From Candidatus Omnitrophota bacterium (GTDB lineage Bacteria; Hinthialibacterota; Hinthialibacteria; Hinthialibacterales; Hinthialibacteraceae), in contig JABLXU010000031.1 in assembly GCA_013177805.1 (NCBI GenBank), forward strand, positions 1-64,000: 64,000 nt of DNA. The letters run 5' to 3'. Under the pieces are notes generated by a model. That model worked only from the letters and a program-made list of their open reading frames with translations. It was not told the DNA's origin and did no database searches. Position numbers and translations under genes: made by a program. Positions 36,397-46,442 of this stretch are shown one piece after another; the first letter of the stretch is position 1; every line of letters begins with the position of its first letter.

Positions 36397-38190
36397 TTAG
36401 ATGTTGAGGATCGCCATGAAGGCTTCCTGGGGAATTTCGATGTTGCCCACGTTTTTCATGCGCCGCTTGCCTTCCCGCTGCTTTTCCAGAAGTTTCCGTT
36501 TCCGGGTGATGTCTCCGCCATAACACTTGGCCAGCACGTTTTTGCGCAGGGCTTTGACCGTTTCGCGGGCGATGATCTTGGAGCCGATGGCCGCCTGGAT
36601 GGCCACATCGTACTGCTGGCGTGGAACCACTTCGCGCAGTTTTTCGGCCAGGGATTTGCCTTTTTGATAGGCTTTGTCGCGGTGCACGATCACCGACAGG
36701 GCGTCCACGGGCGAACCGTTGAGCAACATGTCCAGTTTGACGAGGTCGCCGGGCCGGAAATCCATCATTTCATAATCGAACGAGGCATAACCCCGCGAGA
36801 TGGATTTCAATTTGTCGTAAAAATCCATGATCACTTCGCCCAAGGGGAATTCGTATTTCATCAACGCCCGGTCGGGGCTGAGGTATTCCAATCCCTTGTC
36901 AATCCCGCGCCGCTCCATGGATAACTTCATGATGCCCCCGATGTAGTCGGGATGGGTGATAATGGTGGCGGCGATATACGGTTCGCGGATTTCGCGGATG
37001 AGGCCGGGCGACGGCAGCTCGGAAGGATTTTCAACGATCACCACCTCGCCGTTGGTTTTTTCCACCTCGTACGAGACGTTGGGGGCGGTGGTGATGAGGG
37101 CCAGGTCGAATTCCCGCTCCAACCGTTCCTGGATCACTTCCATGTGCAGCATGCCCAAAAAACCGCAGCGGAACCCGAAGCCGAGGGCGGCCGAGGTTTC
37201 GGGGACATAGTGGAACGCCGCGTCGTTCAGCCGCAGTTTTTCCAGGCTTTTGCGCAGTTCCTCGAACTGATCGGGATTGATGGGGTACAAGCCGCAAAAG
37301 ACCATGCTTTTAGGCGACTGGTAACCGGGGAAGGGCTGGGTGGCGGGATTACGCTGATGGGTGAAAGTATCCCCGATGTGGACGTCCGACACTTCCTTGA
37401 TCCCGGCGATGATGTACCCCACCTCGCCGGTTTCCAGGTGGTCTACCTTCACCATCTTGGGCGTGAAAATGCCCAGTTCTTCAATTTCATAGCATCCGCC
37501 GGTTCCCATCAACATCACAGGATCGCCCACGGCGAACGAACCGTCCAGCACCCGGACGTAGGCAATGGTTCCCCGGTACATATTGAATTCGCTGTCGAAG
37601 ACCAACGCCCGGGGGGGATCATGAGGATGGCCGCCCGGGGGCGGGACGCGTTTGACGATGGCTTCCAGGATTTCGGGTACCCCGATGCCCACCTTGGCGC
37701 TAGCCTGGATCACCTCATCATCCTGGCTGCCAATGAGTTCATGGATCTGGCGCATGACCATCCCGGGATCGGCGTTGGGCAGATCGATTTTGTTGATCAC
37801 GGGGATGATTTCGACATTGACATCCAGGGCCTTGTACAAATTGGCGACGGTTTGCGCCTCGATGCCCTGGGCGGCGTCCACCACCAGCACCGCGCCCTCG
37901 CAGGCAGCCAGCGCGCGCGACACTTCGTAGGTGAAATCCACGTGCCCCGGGGTATCGATCAGGTTCAGTTGATAGGTGTGGCCATCCCGCGCGGTGTACT
38001 TGATCCGGACCGCCTTGGCCTTGATCGTGATGCCCCGCTCCCGTTCCAGGTCCATGCTGTCCAAAAATTGGGCGCGCATTTCCCGGCCGGGCACGCTGGC
38101 CGTGAGTTCCAGAATCCGGTCAGCGAGGGTGCTTTTGCCGTGATCGATATGGGCGATAATCGAAAAATTGCGTATGAATTGTTGGTTCAT
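36397..38190 (-). CDS. lepA: Elongation factor 4 (LepA)
   Basis: 597 residues, standard length. G1 motif AHIDHGKST (13-21), the G2/switch region [14 protein letters not shown]3 DTPGHVD and G4 [10 protein letters not shown] are all present. The EF-G-like domains and the LepA-specific C-terminal domain (NAFMGGxI-type ending [20 protein letters not shown]) follow. It is a ribosome-binding GTPase that back-translocates or rescues stalled ribosomes. A good phylogenetic marker for this window. No clear Shine-Dalgarno sequence before the ATG. Confidence 0.97.
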   Translation of the reverse strand: MNQQFIRNFSIIAHIDHGKSTLADRILELTASVPGREMRAQFLDSMDLERERGITIKAKAVRIKYTARDGHTYQLNLIDTPGHVDFTYEVSRALAACEGAVLVVDAAQGIEAQTVANLYKALDVNVEIIPVINKIDLPNADPGMVMRQIHELIGSQDDEVIQASAKVGIGVPEILEAIVKRVPPPGGHPHDPPRALVFDSEFNMYRGTIAYVRVLDGSFAVGDPVMLMGTGGCYEIEELGIFTPKMVKVDHLETGEVGYIIAGIKEVSDVHIGDTFTHQRNPATQPFPGYQSPKSMVFCGLYPINPDQFEELRKSLEKLRLNDAAFHYVPETSAALGFGFRCGFLGMLHMEVIQERLEREFDLALITTAPNVSYEVEKTNGEVVIVENPSELPSPGLIREIREPYIAATIITHPDYIGGIMKLSMERRGIDKGLEYLSPDRALMKYEFPLGEVIMDFYDKLKSISRGYASFDYEMMDFRPGDLVKLDMLLNGSPVDALSVIVHRDKAYQKGKSLAEKLREVVPRQQYDVAIQAAIGSKIIARETVKALRKNVLAKCYGGDITRKRKLLEKQREGKRRMKNVGNIEIPQEAFMAILNI

Positions 38191-38918
38191 AGATTTGTAA
38201 TGGGAGAAGTATATTGGTTCTTCCCCGATGGGACAATCCCAAGACGGAGAAAATAGGATGTTTTTAAAACTAAATCACCGGGATAAATCTTCCCGGATTT
38301 TTCAGCCACAGGTCGAGGAATTCCAGTCGGCGCGGGGGCGCTGCCGGTCCGGGAGGCGGCCTCGGGAAGGCGCCTTGGGAGTGCCTGGACACAGTCCCCG
38401 GCAAAATCGTTTTTTTCCCGTACTTTTGTTAGACAGATGGCGCGCCATTGACTATACTGCAAAATCGGGTTTGTTTGGGCGAATCCAGTTGGTTTTACAA
38501 TGAGCAAATCAACCGGTTTTGCGAGTCGAGAGCGGTTGAGGGATTTATACGTGGGGCGGGTAGAAAAACTCCGCATGGTAGATGAATTGTTTTGCAATTG
38601 GGGATTGATGGAATTTGGCCGTATATCCCATTATCCCGCTAACGGTTATGCTTTCTCCTTTCTGGCTTGTTTAATCCAACCCGGCCACGAGATTTCTACA
38701 AAAAAGGGAAACGATCGGCAAATTCAGGCAGGCATAACTTCCTGAGGAAAAGAAATCTGATGGTCTGAATGGGCCGTCATTCTGGCTATTGGGAAGGAGG
38801 GATCCCATTAGAAACAACTGTATCGCAAGGTATTGAGTAATGGCCGCACGATGGCCACACGTGAGGATGAGGATTTGTCATGTGCCAGTGGAACATTTGT
38901 TGAAAAGGAAGGGTGTTG
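38191..38918. other. Gene-free stretch between lepA and the beta-helix gene
   Basis: About 730 bases. The one frame of note (38500-38745, plus, 81 codons) has no ribosome-binding site and no recognisable sequence. I see no tRNA, terminator or repeat. Confidence 0.4.
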
Positions 38919-41279
38919 ATGTCAGCAAAAAGGGGATTCATGAAAATTGGTTGGTTTGTGTGTCTTGTGTGTCTGACCGGATTTCTTTCCGAGGGCTGGG
39001 CGGCCACGTATTACGTGGATTCCGTGGATGGCAATGATTCCCGCGATGGGCAAACGCAATCCACGGCTTGGCGTTCGATCGAAAAAGTCAATGCCACGCG
39101 GTTCAATCCGGGAGATACCATTTTGTTCCGGCGGGGACGGGTCTGGCGCAGTTACCTCCGGGTCTCTTCGCCCGGTTCCAGCTCCGCCCGGATCACCTAC
39201 GGCGCGTACGGCAGCGGCAACAAGCCGGTGATCAACGTGATGGAGGATATCGCGGGATGGAAGACCAGCGGCAATTGGACCGGGATCGGCGGCGGGGAGA
39301 CTGTCACCTCGGTGCGGGATGTGTTCGAGTCGTATTTCGAGTCTGGGAATTTTTCCGAATGGGATCTGAAAGTGGATTCAGGCAACGATCTGTTCATCAC
39401 CTCCAATCCGAAATACAGCGGCAATTACGCTGCCTATTTCCGCTATGACGACCAGACGCCGGAGTATTTGCAGAAAAGTTTCGATCCGGTGATGGAAGGC
39501 AGTGTGAGCTTGTGGATTTTAGTGGACGTCTACGACACGTGGAGCACGATGTCCAGCACGATCTTGCGGTTGCTGTCGCCCGGCGGCGTGGAATGGATGA
39601 ACGGCGCCATCCGGAAATCCGGCAGCGAAATCCAATTCTTCAACCGGTTCCGTGTGTGGGGCGATTGGAACATGAGCCCTTGGATCAAATTGACCTCCGA
39701 TACCCAATGGCACAAAATCGAAATTCAGTTCAAAATTCACAGCCAGGAGGGATATCATAAAATTTATATCGACGGCAAACTGGTGCACAGTTCGTATGGC
39801 TTGGATACCAACGCGGTGAACGGGCAAGGCGTGTCCCAATTGCAGGCCGGCCCCAGCGCCAGTCTGCGTTCCGGCACGTCAGGAGACATTTTCCTGGACA
39901 ATGTGCGGGTTTCCGGGGCGGTCACCACCACCATCACCACCGGCCCCAAAGTCTGGTCCATGAGCCTAAATTACAATCCCGTCCGGGTGTTGCTATCGGG
40001 CACCGAATACCCGCGCGCGCGCACCCGGGACGAGGTGAACGCCACCGCCCGCTGGTATTACGACAGCGCCGCCAAGCGGTTCTATGTGTACGCGCTCTCC
40101 AATCCCGCCACCTATTACTCCAGCATCCAGTTTCCCGGTCACAGCCCGTACGCGGTGTTTGTGCCGCCGTACAACTATGTCACAATCCAGAATTTGGATA
40201 TTGTGGGCGGGTATGTCATGGGGGTTTCAGTCAATGGCGCGGATCATTTGATCATCGAAAATTGCGACTTTGGCCGGTACGCAGGGCGGTATGGGATCAT
40301 GACCTTGCATAACTCGCCCAACACAAAAACCTCCAACCGGGGCATTATCCGAAATTGCGTGGTGGATTCCGGCAAAAAATTCAAAATGGATTTCTACCCC
40401 AACTATCCCGAAGACGGCATCAAACTGTACAACGGGTCCAATTATTGGGAAGTGTATGGGAACACAGTCCGGGATTGGGGTCATGCGGGGATTTCCATTC
40501 AGGCGGACAATACCCAATTCACCTCTTCTTATAACAAGGTGTACCGCAACACCATTACCGCGGCCAACGTGGATTATTGCCGGGGACTGAACATCGAAGG
40601 ATTGCCCGGCATCTGCCGCTACAACGAAATCACCCGCAACCTGATCCGGTTTACGACTGTGCGCAATCAGATCAACGGCGAGTACAACATTTTCGCTTAT
40701 AACATAATTGATACGGTGAAGAATACGGCTCACCGGATCCATGGAACCGGCCAGGGCATCAGCCTCGAGGGATATGACGGGTATGCCTGCAATAACAACG
40801 GTATTTATAACAATGTAGTGTTGAATTGCGATGAACCGGGGATCCAGGTGTGGGGATACAGCGGCACCACCAATAAGTATGGAAACCGGTTCATCAACAA
40901 CATTGTGTTCGATTGCGGTAAAAACTCTATCGAGAATTACGCGGGGATGGGAATTGTCATCGAAGATCACAGCACCGTGCAGGGGAATACGTACATGAAC
41001 AACCTGGTCTTCAATCCCGGCTACACTAACACCATTTTTTACCGGGGCGAACGGATACCGGTTTCTACTTTCAATTCAAGAAACGGACGAAATTCCGACG
41101 CCATCGGGAGCAACCTGGCCGCCAATCCGTTGTTTGTCAACGTCAATGTGGGGGATTACCGGCTGCAATCCGGATCGCCCTGCATCAACGCGGGGCGCAA
41201 TGTTGGATTGAGTGTGGACTATAACGGCACCACGGTGCCACGCGGTTCCGCGCCCGATATCGGCGCGTTTGAGTACTGA
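38919..41279 (+). CDS. Secreted right-handed beta-helix protein with a LamG/lectin-like insert
   Basis: 786 residues from ATG 38919, which has AGGAAGG upstream; ATG 38940 (AAAAGGGG before it) is the alternative. A signal peptide ends near EGWA-ATYYV. ATYYVDSVDGNDSRDGQT is the usual start of pectate-lyase-like and 'choice-of-anchor Q' proteins. Residues about 134-334 form a separate beta-sandwich (ESGNFSEWDLKVDSGND, WHKIEIQFKIH, GDIFLDNVRVSG) like a LamG/polysaccharide-lyase sandwich. Then parallel beta-helix coils rich in Asn (NGIYNNVVLN, NRFINNIVFDCG). It ends in GSAPDIGAFEY, typical of that group. Probable polysaccharide lyase or binding protein; the substrate is unknown. Confidence 0.82.
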   Translation: MSAKRGFMKIGWFVCLVCLTGFLSEGWAATYYVDSVDGNDSRDGQTQSTAWRSIEKVNATRFNPGDTILFRRGRVWRSYLRVSSPGSSSARITYGAYGSGNKPVINVMEDIAGWKTSGNWTGIGGGETVTSVRDVFESYFESGNFSEWDLKVDSGNDLFITSNPKYSGNYAAYFRYDDQTPEYLQKSFDPVMEGSVSLWILVDVYDTWSTMSSTILRLLSPGGVEWMNGAIRKSGSEIQFFNRFRVWGDWNMSPWIKLTSDTQWHKIEIQFKIHSQEGYHKIYIDGKLVHSSYGLDTNAVNGQGVSQLQAGPSASLRSGTSGDIFLDNVRVSGAVTTTITTGPKVWSMSLNYNPVRVLLSGTEYPRARTRDEVNATARWYYDSAAKRFYVYALSNPATYYSSIQFPGHSPYAVFVPPYNYVTIQNLDIVGGYVMGVSVNGADHLIIENCDFGRYAGRYGIMTLHNSPNTKTSNRGIIRNCVVDSGKKFKMDFYPNYPEDGIKLYNGSNYWEVYGNTVRDWGHAGISIQADNTQFTSSYNKVYRNTITAANVDYCRGLNIEGLPGICRYNEITRNLIRFTTVRNQINGEYNIFAYNIIDTVKNTAHRIHGTGQGISLEGYDGYACNNNGIYNNVVLNCDEPGIQVWGYSGTTNKYGNRFINNIVFDCGKNSIENYAGMGIVIEDHSTVQGNTYMNNLVFNPGYTNTIFYRGERIPVSTFNSRNGRNSDAIGSNLAANPLFVNVNVGDYRLQSGSPCINAGRNVGLSVDYNGTTVPRGSAPDIGAFEY

Positions 41280-41417
41280 AAGCGGAACGGGGGAGTCGGC
41301 TGATCAATGCGGGATGACCGCCCCGACGGTTTGCCCCTGTTCCACGGAGATGGCCTAATGATCCAGCAATCCGGGAAATATCCAGGGAAAATCCGGGAAA
41401 CCGGGAAGGAGTATCGC

Positions 41418-41915
41418 ATGCTGTATCGAAGAAGCTTTTTTGGGGCCCTTGCGGGATTGGCGGCTGCTTGGCTGCTATGGTATTCCGGCTTCGAGGGACG
41501 GGTGAAAGCGGGTGAAACACCACCGGCCGGCCCCAACCGCACGGGGATCGTCTCCTGGGAGGAGGCCCGCTCCCATACCGGCGATTGGGGCGAGATGCGT
41601 TTTTATTTTGAAGGCGAAACCTTCGGCACCACCCAAAACCTGGCGGCGATGGCAGTGATCAAGCCGGGCCAATCCTTGCATCCCGCGCACCGCCACGCGG
41701 AGGAAGAATACCTGATCATCACCGAAGGTTCCGGAGTGTGGATTCTGAATGGCAAGGAGCATCCCGCGAAGAAAGGTGATGTGCTGTACACGGAGCCCTG
41801 GGCCTGGCACGGCCTGGTCAATACGGGCCAGGACCCCCTGACCTTTTTCGTTGTGCGCTGGAACAGCAAGGGCGTGACCCCGCCTTCCGAGCCAGCGGGG
41901 GATCATGGGAAATAA
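41418..41915 (+). CDS. Secreted cupin protein
   Basis: 165 residues; the start at 41418 has AAGGAG. An N-terminal signal or anchor (MLYRRSFFGALAGLAAAWLL). The cupin barrel carries the metal motif HPAHRHAEEEYLIITEGSG and a second motif with His in AWHGLVN. The metal ligands His, His, Glu and His are all present. Small exported cupins act as dioxygenases, isomerases or binding proteins; the role here is unknown. It follows the beta-helix gene by about 140 bases. Confidence 0.85.
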   Translation: MLYRRSFFGALAGLAAAWLLWYSGFEGRVKAGETPPAGPNRTGIVSWEEARSHTGDWGEMRFYFEGETFGTTQNLAAMAVIKPGQSLHPAHRHAEEEYLIITEGSGVWILNGKEHPAKKGDVLYTEPWAWHGLVNTGQDPLTFFVVRWNSKGVTPPSEPAGDHGK

Positions 41916-41946
41916 TCATCCCGTCCTCGGCCACGAGTGCCTTCCA

Positions 41947-43176
41947 CTACCGCCCTTTCACTCCCTCGCCCAGCGCCGCGTTATGGAGCGACACTTCCAC
42001 CTTTTCCTCCAGGTTTTGGTAATAATCCCGCAGGATGGCCAGCACTTCGGGGCGGCTGAATTCAGCCGGGAGGTCCCCTCCCTCGGATAGCGTTTTGCGC
42101 AGCAGGGTGCCGCTCAGGATCAAGCGGTCTTCCTTGCCATGCGGGCAGGTCCGGGCCGAGGCCATCCCGCCGCATCGGTAGCAATGGAAGGTCCAGTCGA
42201 TGGGCAGGGGCTTGAGCTCCAGGGAGCCTTCGGGAATTTCGTGGAAGATTTTCTGCGCGTCAAAGGGGCCGTAGTAATTTCCCACGCCCGCGTGATCGCG
42301 CCCGACGATCAGGTGGCTGCATCCGTAGTTTTGGCGGAACACGGCATGCAGCAAGGCCTCGCGCGGCCCCGCATAGCGCATCTCCAAAGGATAGCCGCCA
42401 CACACCACGGTATCCTTTACGAAATAATTCTTCACTAAGGCGTCGATGCATTTGATTCGGACTTCGGCGGGGATGTCCCCCGCTTTCAACTTCCCGACCA
42501 GCTGGTGGATGTACAGCCCATCACAGACTTCGATGGCAATCTTGGCCAGGTATTCATGCGAGCGGTGCATCGGATTGCGCAACTGCAGGGCGGCCACCGT
42601 GCGCCACCCTTTTTCCTCAAAAATCCGGCGGCTTTCGTCCGGGCGCTGATATACGCCCGCGAAATCCTGGGGATAGTAGCTCTCGCTCAACACCTTCACC
42701 GGACCAGCCAGATTCCATTCGCCCTGTTCCATGACTTTTTGGACACCGGGGTGCTTGGGATCCACCGTGCGGAACACCTGGCGGCATTCGTGGGCTTTAT
42801 CGATGCGGTATTTCTCCCGCACGGTCATTGTGCCCATGAGTTCGTTGGTTTCCTCGTCGATCAGCGCGACATCCGACCCTTCCCGGATTCCCGCCGCCAC
42901 CTCCACCGGCGCCGAAAGCGTGATGGGGATGGGCCAGAAGATCCCGTTGGCAAGGCGCATCTCATCGCAGACGCCCTGCCAATCCGCCCGGTTCATGAAT
43001 CCTTCCAGCGGTGTGAAGGCGCCGATGCCCAGCATGATCAGGTCTGAGGTTTCGCGGCTTGTGATCGTGACCTGAGGCAGCGTCCGCGCCCGCTGGATTT
43101 CTTCTTCACGTTCTTGCCCATGCAACAAAAGCGGTTTGAGAACAGGTGAGCCATGGGGAGAGACTAAATGCGACAC
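41947..43176 (-). CDS. sat: ATP sulfurylase (sulfate adenylyltransferase)
   Basis: 409 residues, the homo-oligomeric Sat type. The HxxH nucleotide motif is in [30 protein letters not shown] and [12 protein letters not shown] are also characteristic. It makes APS from sulfate and ATP, or runs in reverse in sulfur oxidisers. A C-terminal zinc-like CYRCGG/CPHG pair is visible, as in prokaryotic Sat. The start is GTG at 43176 with GGAGGTCATT. No APS kinase or reductase is in the window, so direction and pathway are open. The promoter region has palindromes (43268-43314). Confidence 0.95.
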   Translation of the reverse strand: MSHLVSPHGSPVLKPLLLHGQEREEEIQRARTLPQVTITSRETSDLIMLGIGAFTPLEGFMNRADWQGVCDEMRLANGIFWPIPITLSAPVEVAAGIREGSDVALIDEETNELMGTMTVREKYRIDKAHECRQVFRTVDPKHPGVQKVMEQGEWNLAGPVKVLSESYYPQDFAGVYQRPDESRRIFEEKGWRTVAALQLRNPMHRSHEYLAKIAIEVCDGLYIHQLVGKLKAGDIPAEVRIKCIDALVKNYFVKDTVVCGGYPLEMRYAGPREALLHAVFRQNYGCSHLIVGRDHAGVGNYYGPFDAQKIFHEIPEGSLELKPLPIDWTFHCYRCGGMASARTCPHGKEDRLILSGTLLRKTLSEGGDLPAEFSRPEVLAILRDYYQNLEEKVEVSLHNAALGEGVKGR

Positions 43177-43267
43177 AATGACCTCCTAAGCGATACGGTA
43201 AAAAACAAGTTTTGGCGATCGTGTGGAACGTTATGTGAATGCGGGCTGCTGGATATCGGCGCCAGTG

Positions 43268-43314
43268 GAAATTATAATTTCTATATAGAATATATACATT
43301 ACCAAACCAGTCAA
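43268..43314 (-). promoter_or_regulatory. sat promoter with two adjacent palindromes
   Basis: On the minus strand TTGACT (43314-43309), 16 bases, TATTCT (43292-43287). Overlapping and just downstream are two perfect palindromes, TTCTATATAGAA (43279-43290) and GAAATTATAATTTC (43268-43281). The gene starts about 110 bases downstream. Confidence 0.55.
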
Positions 43315-43473
43315 GGTTGCTGGGGAAATTTTGGAAATCTCCACTCTCAGGGGAGAGAGGGGGCTTTGGACAATTCCTTATAATCCGTCGAATTGAAACG
43401 AGGCCACGCTTGCGGAAAAAGGGATGCGCTAAATGAGCGCGCTTCTCGAATAACCCAAAAAATCATTCAGAAC

Positions 43474-44676
43474 TTAGCCGCGCGAAGCGATGCCAAAGCG
43501 TTGCTGGAGGTTGTTGAAGCGGCTGCGGACTTTCTCAACATAGCGTTTGCCGGCGGGAGGGATGCCTTCCCGCTCGATGCGGCCGGGTCCGACATTGTAG
43601 GCGGCGAGTGCGGTATCAATGTCTTTGAACATTTGGATCAGAAAATTCATGTATTGGGTTCCGCCCTTGATGTTTTCCTCGGGGTCGAAGGGATTGCGCA
43701 CTTCCAGATCTTTGGCGGTCATGGGCATCAGTTGCATGAGTCCCTGCGCGCCCTTAGAGGAGACCGCGTTTTTGTCCCAGGCGGATTCGGTATCGATCAG
43801 CGCCCAGACCAGGAAGGGATCCAGATTATTCTCCTTAGCGTATTGATCGACTAGTTCGAGGAATTCCAAGGGGGGGATTTTTTCGCCCCGGGCATGGGCG
43901 GTTTGAATCACTTTAAGGAATTGGGTGGCTCGCAGATCGATCATTTTGGGAGAGGCTTTTTTCTGATATTGATGCTGGGCTAAGGCGGAGGAGCCTTTCA
44001 GAAGACTTTGCTTGCGCATGGAAAGAAGCTCCTGCTGGGCTTTTTTCCATTCCTCGGGATCTACCCCGTATTTTTCGGCCAGCAGCAAATGGTGTTCGGC
44101 CCGGGTGAGGTCGAGATGATTGATCCGGTCCCGGGCGAGGGCGAGATGAAACTTGCCCCGCAGGCTGCCCCAATATTCATTTTCGTCCTTGTAGCGCCGC
44201 GCGAGTTCGTCGATTCCCGCCTGCAGCCCCTGGCGTTGAATCATCCGTTCAATTTCTGCTTGTTCCTGCGCCAGGCGCTGTTGTTCTTTTTGATCGTACA
44301 GGTCTTGGATTTGCTGGAGGGCTTCCTCGCTTTCCGCCCGCCAGGCCGAGTATTGCGCGGCTTGTTGGAGGAAATATTGGGCGCGGTCCAATTTGTTGCG
44401 CTGCAGAAGCTTCTTCCCCAGGATCAGTTCGCTTTCCCCGGGGGAAGAATGGATGACCTTGCGAATCGCTTGACGGGTCACGGAAATCGTGCCGCCCACG
44501 TTTTCGATGTTGACAGATTCCCGGGTCTCCAGGGTGATACACCCTTCGAGCACCTGCCCCGAATTCAAACACACGGCATCCTCAATTTCCGCGGGTTTGG
44601 ACCAGGTGAACACCGGAAAAACCAACAGCACCAAGATCAGCAGAAATGAATGAAAAACGGCCATAATCCTCTTCAT
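43474..44676 (-). CDS. Secreted lytic transglycosylase (SLT domain) with an N-terminal Sm-like domain
   Basis: 400 residues. A signal peptide ends near WSKPAE. Residues about 30-80 form a small beta domain (LNSGQVLEGCITLETRESVN, ENVGGTISVTRQAIRKV). A long helical region with coiled coil follows (QQIQDLYDQKEQQRLAQEQA). The C-terminal SLT domain has the catalytic Glu in ALIDTESAWDKNAVSSKG, AQGLMQLMPMTA, and ALAAYNVGPGR. It cleaves peptidoglycan between MurNAc and GlcNAc. It overlaps the DUF58 gene by four bases (ATGA), so the two are translationally coupled. Confidence 0.92.
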   Translation of the reverse strand: MKRIMAVFHSFLLILVLLVFPVFTWSKPAEIEDAVCLNSGQVLEGCITLETRESVNIENVGGTISVTRQAIRKVIHSSPGESELILGKKLLQRNKLDRAQYFLQQAAQYSAWRAESEEALQQIQDLYDQKEQQRLAQEQAEIERMIQRQGLQAGIDELARRYKDENEYWGSLRGKFHLALARDRINHLDLTRAEHHLLLAEKYGVDPEEWKKAQQELLSMRKQSLLKGSSALAQHQYQKKASPKMIDLRATQFLKVIQTAHARGEKIPPLEFLELVDQYAKENNLDPFLVWALIDTESAWDKNAVSSKGAQGLMQLMPMTAKDLEVRNPFDPEENIKGGTQYMNFLIQMFKDIDTALAAYNVGPGRIEREGIPPAGKRYVEKVRSRFNNLQQRFGIASRG

Positions 44677-45575
44677 CGATGGGGATGAATTTTCAATCTT
44701 CGTTGAAGGTATTCACGCAACACCGCTTCCAGGGGCTGGCGGGTGGTGACGGGATTGTAGTCAATTCCATGTTCCAGGCATCCGTCCCGGTATTGACGCA
44801 GGAATTGCTCTACCCGTTCCCGGTATATTTTCTGCAAACGCCGGGGAGCGGTCAACAGGGGGCCGGTTTCCCCTTCCAGGGGGTGGAACTCGACCGAACC
44901 TGAATAGGGCAGTTCGATCTCCTCGGGTGTCAAAATATGAAACACCAATACTTCCTGGTGCCGTTTTTGGAGCAAAGCCAAGCCGTGAAGCACCCGGGCA
45001 GGATCTTCGATCAGATCCGATATCAAGATGACCATACCCCGTTTTTTTAGATATTCACCTAAGTTGGCCAGCACCTGCCCAGTGGAGGACAACTCATTAG
45101 TGGTTTTCGCGTTGACCAGGGTTTCCAGCAAGGCACCCCAATGGTCCGTGCGCAACCGGGGAGGGACGTAAGCCCGGATCTGGCTGTCGTACACGACCAA
45201 ACCCACACTGTCCCCTTGAGAAATAATGAGATACGAAAGCGCGGCGGTCAGTTGTTGCGCGTAGGCCGACTTGGAGAGAGTAGATTCCCCGAACCGCATG
45301 GAGCCGCTCAGGTCAGTGAGGAGAGTAGCGCGCAGGTTGGTGTCCTCTTCGAACAATTTGACATGAAACCGGTCGGTTTTGGCATAGGCGCGCCAGTCGA
45401 CATGCCGGAGTTCATCGCCCGGATGGTAAGGCCGGTGTTCGCTGAACTCCACGTTCCGTCCCATGAAGTGGCTGTGATGCAATCCGGCGACCGCGCCTTC
45501 CACCGCTTGGCGGGCGATCAATTCCAGATGGGCAATGGAAGATAAGACGACTGGATCAACGAGTTGTTCTGTCAT
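44673..45575 (-). CDS. DUF58 domain protein (vWA-like)
   Basis: 300 residues. EFSEHRPYHPGDELRHVDWRAYAKTDR and RATLLTDLSGSMRFGE are the classic DUF58 motifs; DLSGSM is MIDAS-like. These proteins usually act with a MoxR-type AAA ATPase, and the mature form is often membrane linked. No MoxR gene is adjacent here. Translation is coupled to the downstream transglycosylase, which suggests an envelope role. The start has a weak GGGATCG. Confidence 0.88.
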   Translation of the reverse strand: MTEQLVDPVVLSSIAHLELIARQAVEGAVAGLHHSHFMGRNVEFSEHRPYHPGDELRHVDWRAYAKTDRFHVKLFEEDTNLRATLLTDLSGSMRFGESTLSKSAYAQQLTAALSYLIISQGDSVGLVVYDSQIRAYVPPRLRTDHWGALLETLVNAKTTNELSSTGQVLANLGEYLKKRGMVILISDLIEDPARVLHGLALLQKRHQEVLVFHILTPEEIELPYSGSVEFHPLEGETGPLLTAPRRLQKIYRERVEQFLRQYRDGCLEHGIDYNPVTTRQPLEAVLREYLQRRLKIHPHR

Positions 45576-45692
45576 TCGATCCCAAAGGAAAATAAAAAGT
45601 CAGGACATTATACTATATTATATCGGCAAGGATAAACCGTCCAATGAGGGGGGATTCCCCGGTTGTCTGGCCATGCCGGCCGTCCACTGGAT

Positions 45693-46442
45693 TTAACGGG
45701 GAAATTCGGGTGCCATGAATCCGCGCAAGAATTTGACTTCATCCCGGATTTCGCGCAGGATTTCGATCTCGCGTTCGGAAAATCCCCGCGCGCCGAAGGG
45801 AGTTTTCCCTATTCCTGGGATTCCCTCATGACCGTCCACGCCACTGACCTGAGGCATTGATTTCAAATAATTTACGATCAGGTCCCGGATTTCCTGGGCG
45901 TTGTCGAGTCCGGCCATGATGGCCCGGTGATGGTTTTTCACGGCCATCCCTTGTTGCGGCTGGGCTACGATTCCTCCCCCGGCGGTATCGATCACAATCC
46001 GGGCGATGCCGAAGAACCGTTCCAAAGGCCCTTGTTCCACGGTGATATTTTGGATGTTGATAAAGCTGAGGGTTTGCTCGACGATCGTCCACACACCCCG
46101 GCGGATCCGCAAGCTGCGGTCCGTAACGATGTAATATCGCATGTCATATTCGAGCCGGATCAGGAACCATCCGGCCATGAGCAATAGAATCCAGAAACAA
46201 ATCAGCCAAAACGCAGTGAGGCCGGCCAGCGTAGCGCTCCGGGTGAAGACCAAGCCCGTGCCGGCCAGAAAGGCGGCGGCCACCACCATCAGGGCCAGAA
46301 TCAAAAAAACCAGCTGGTAATCCAAAAACCGGCGGGATGCTCGAAAGATCCTCAGACTGCTGTGTGTTCCCGCGGGAGGGGCGGGTGGTTCGGCCGGCGC
46401 GCAAAAGAGGTAGAGAAAGAATTCTTTGAACGCGTCATACAT
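45693..46442 (-). CDS. PH-domain (bPH2/DUF304) membrane protein
   Basis: 249 residues from the ATG at 46442, overlapping the previous gene by eight bases. Two membrane segments (YQLVFLILALMVVAAAFLAG and FWLICFWILLLMAGWFLI) precede a pleckstrin-homology-like domain (YYIVTDRSLRIRRGVWTI, QNITVEQGPLERFFGIARI). A Cys/Pro-rich upstream frame (to 46610) lies inside the previous gene and is not coding. C-terminal helix EREIEILREIRDEVKFLRGF. Function unknown. Confidence 0.85.
   Translation of the reverse strand: MYDAFKEFFLYLFCAPAEPPAPPAGTHSSLRIFRASRRFLDYQLVFLILALMVVAAAFLAGTGLVFTRSATLAGLTAFWLICFWILLLMAGWFLIRLEYDMRYYIVTDRSLRIRRGVWTIVEQTLSFINIQNITVEQGPLERFFGIARIVIDTAGGGIVAQPQQGMAVKNHHRAIMAGLDNAQEIRDLIVNYLKSMPQVSGVDGHEGIPGIGKTPFGARGFSEREIEILREIRDEVKFLRGFMAPEFPR

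Noticed and set aside
36952..38256. Plus-strand frame of 434 codons opposite lepA
   Set aside because: Shadow of lepA.
38500..38745. 81-codon plus-strand frame between lepA and the beta-helix gene
   Set aside because: No ribosome-binding site and no recognisable sequence.
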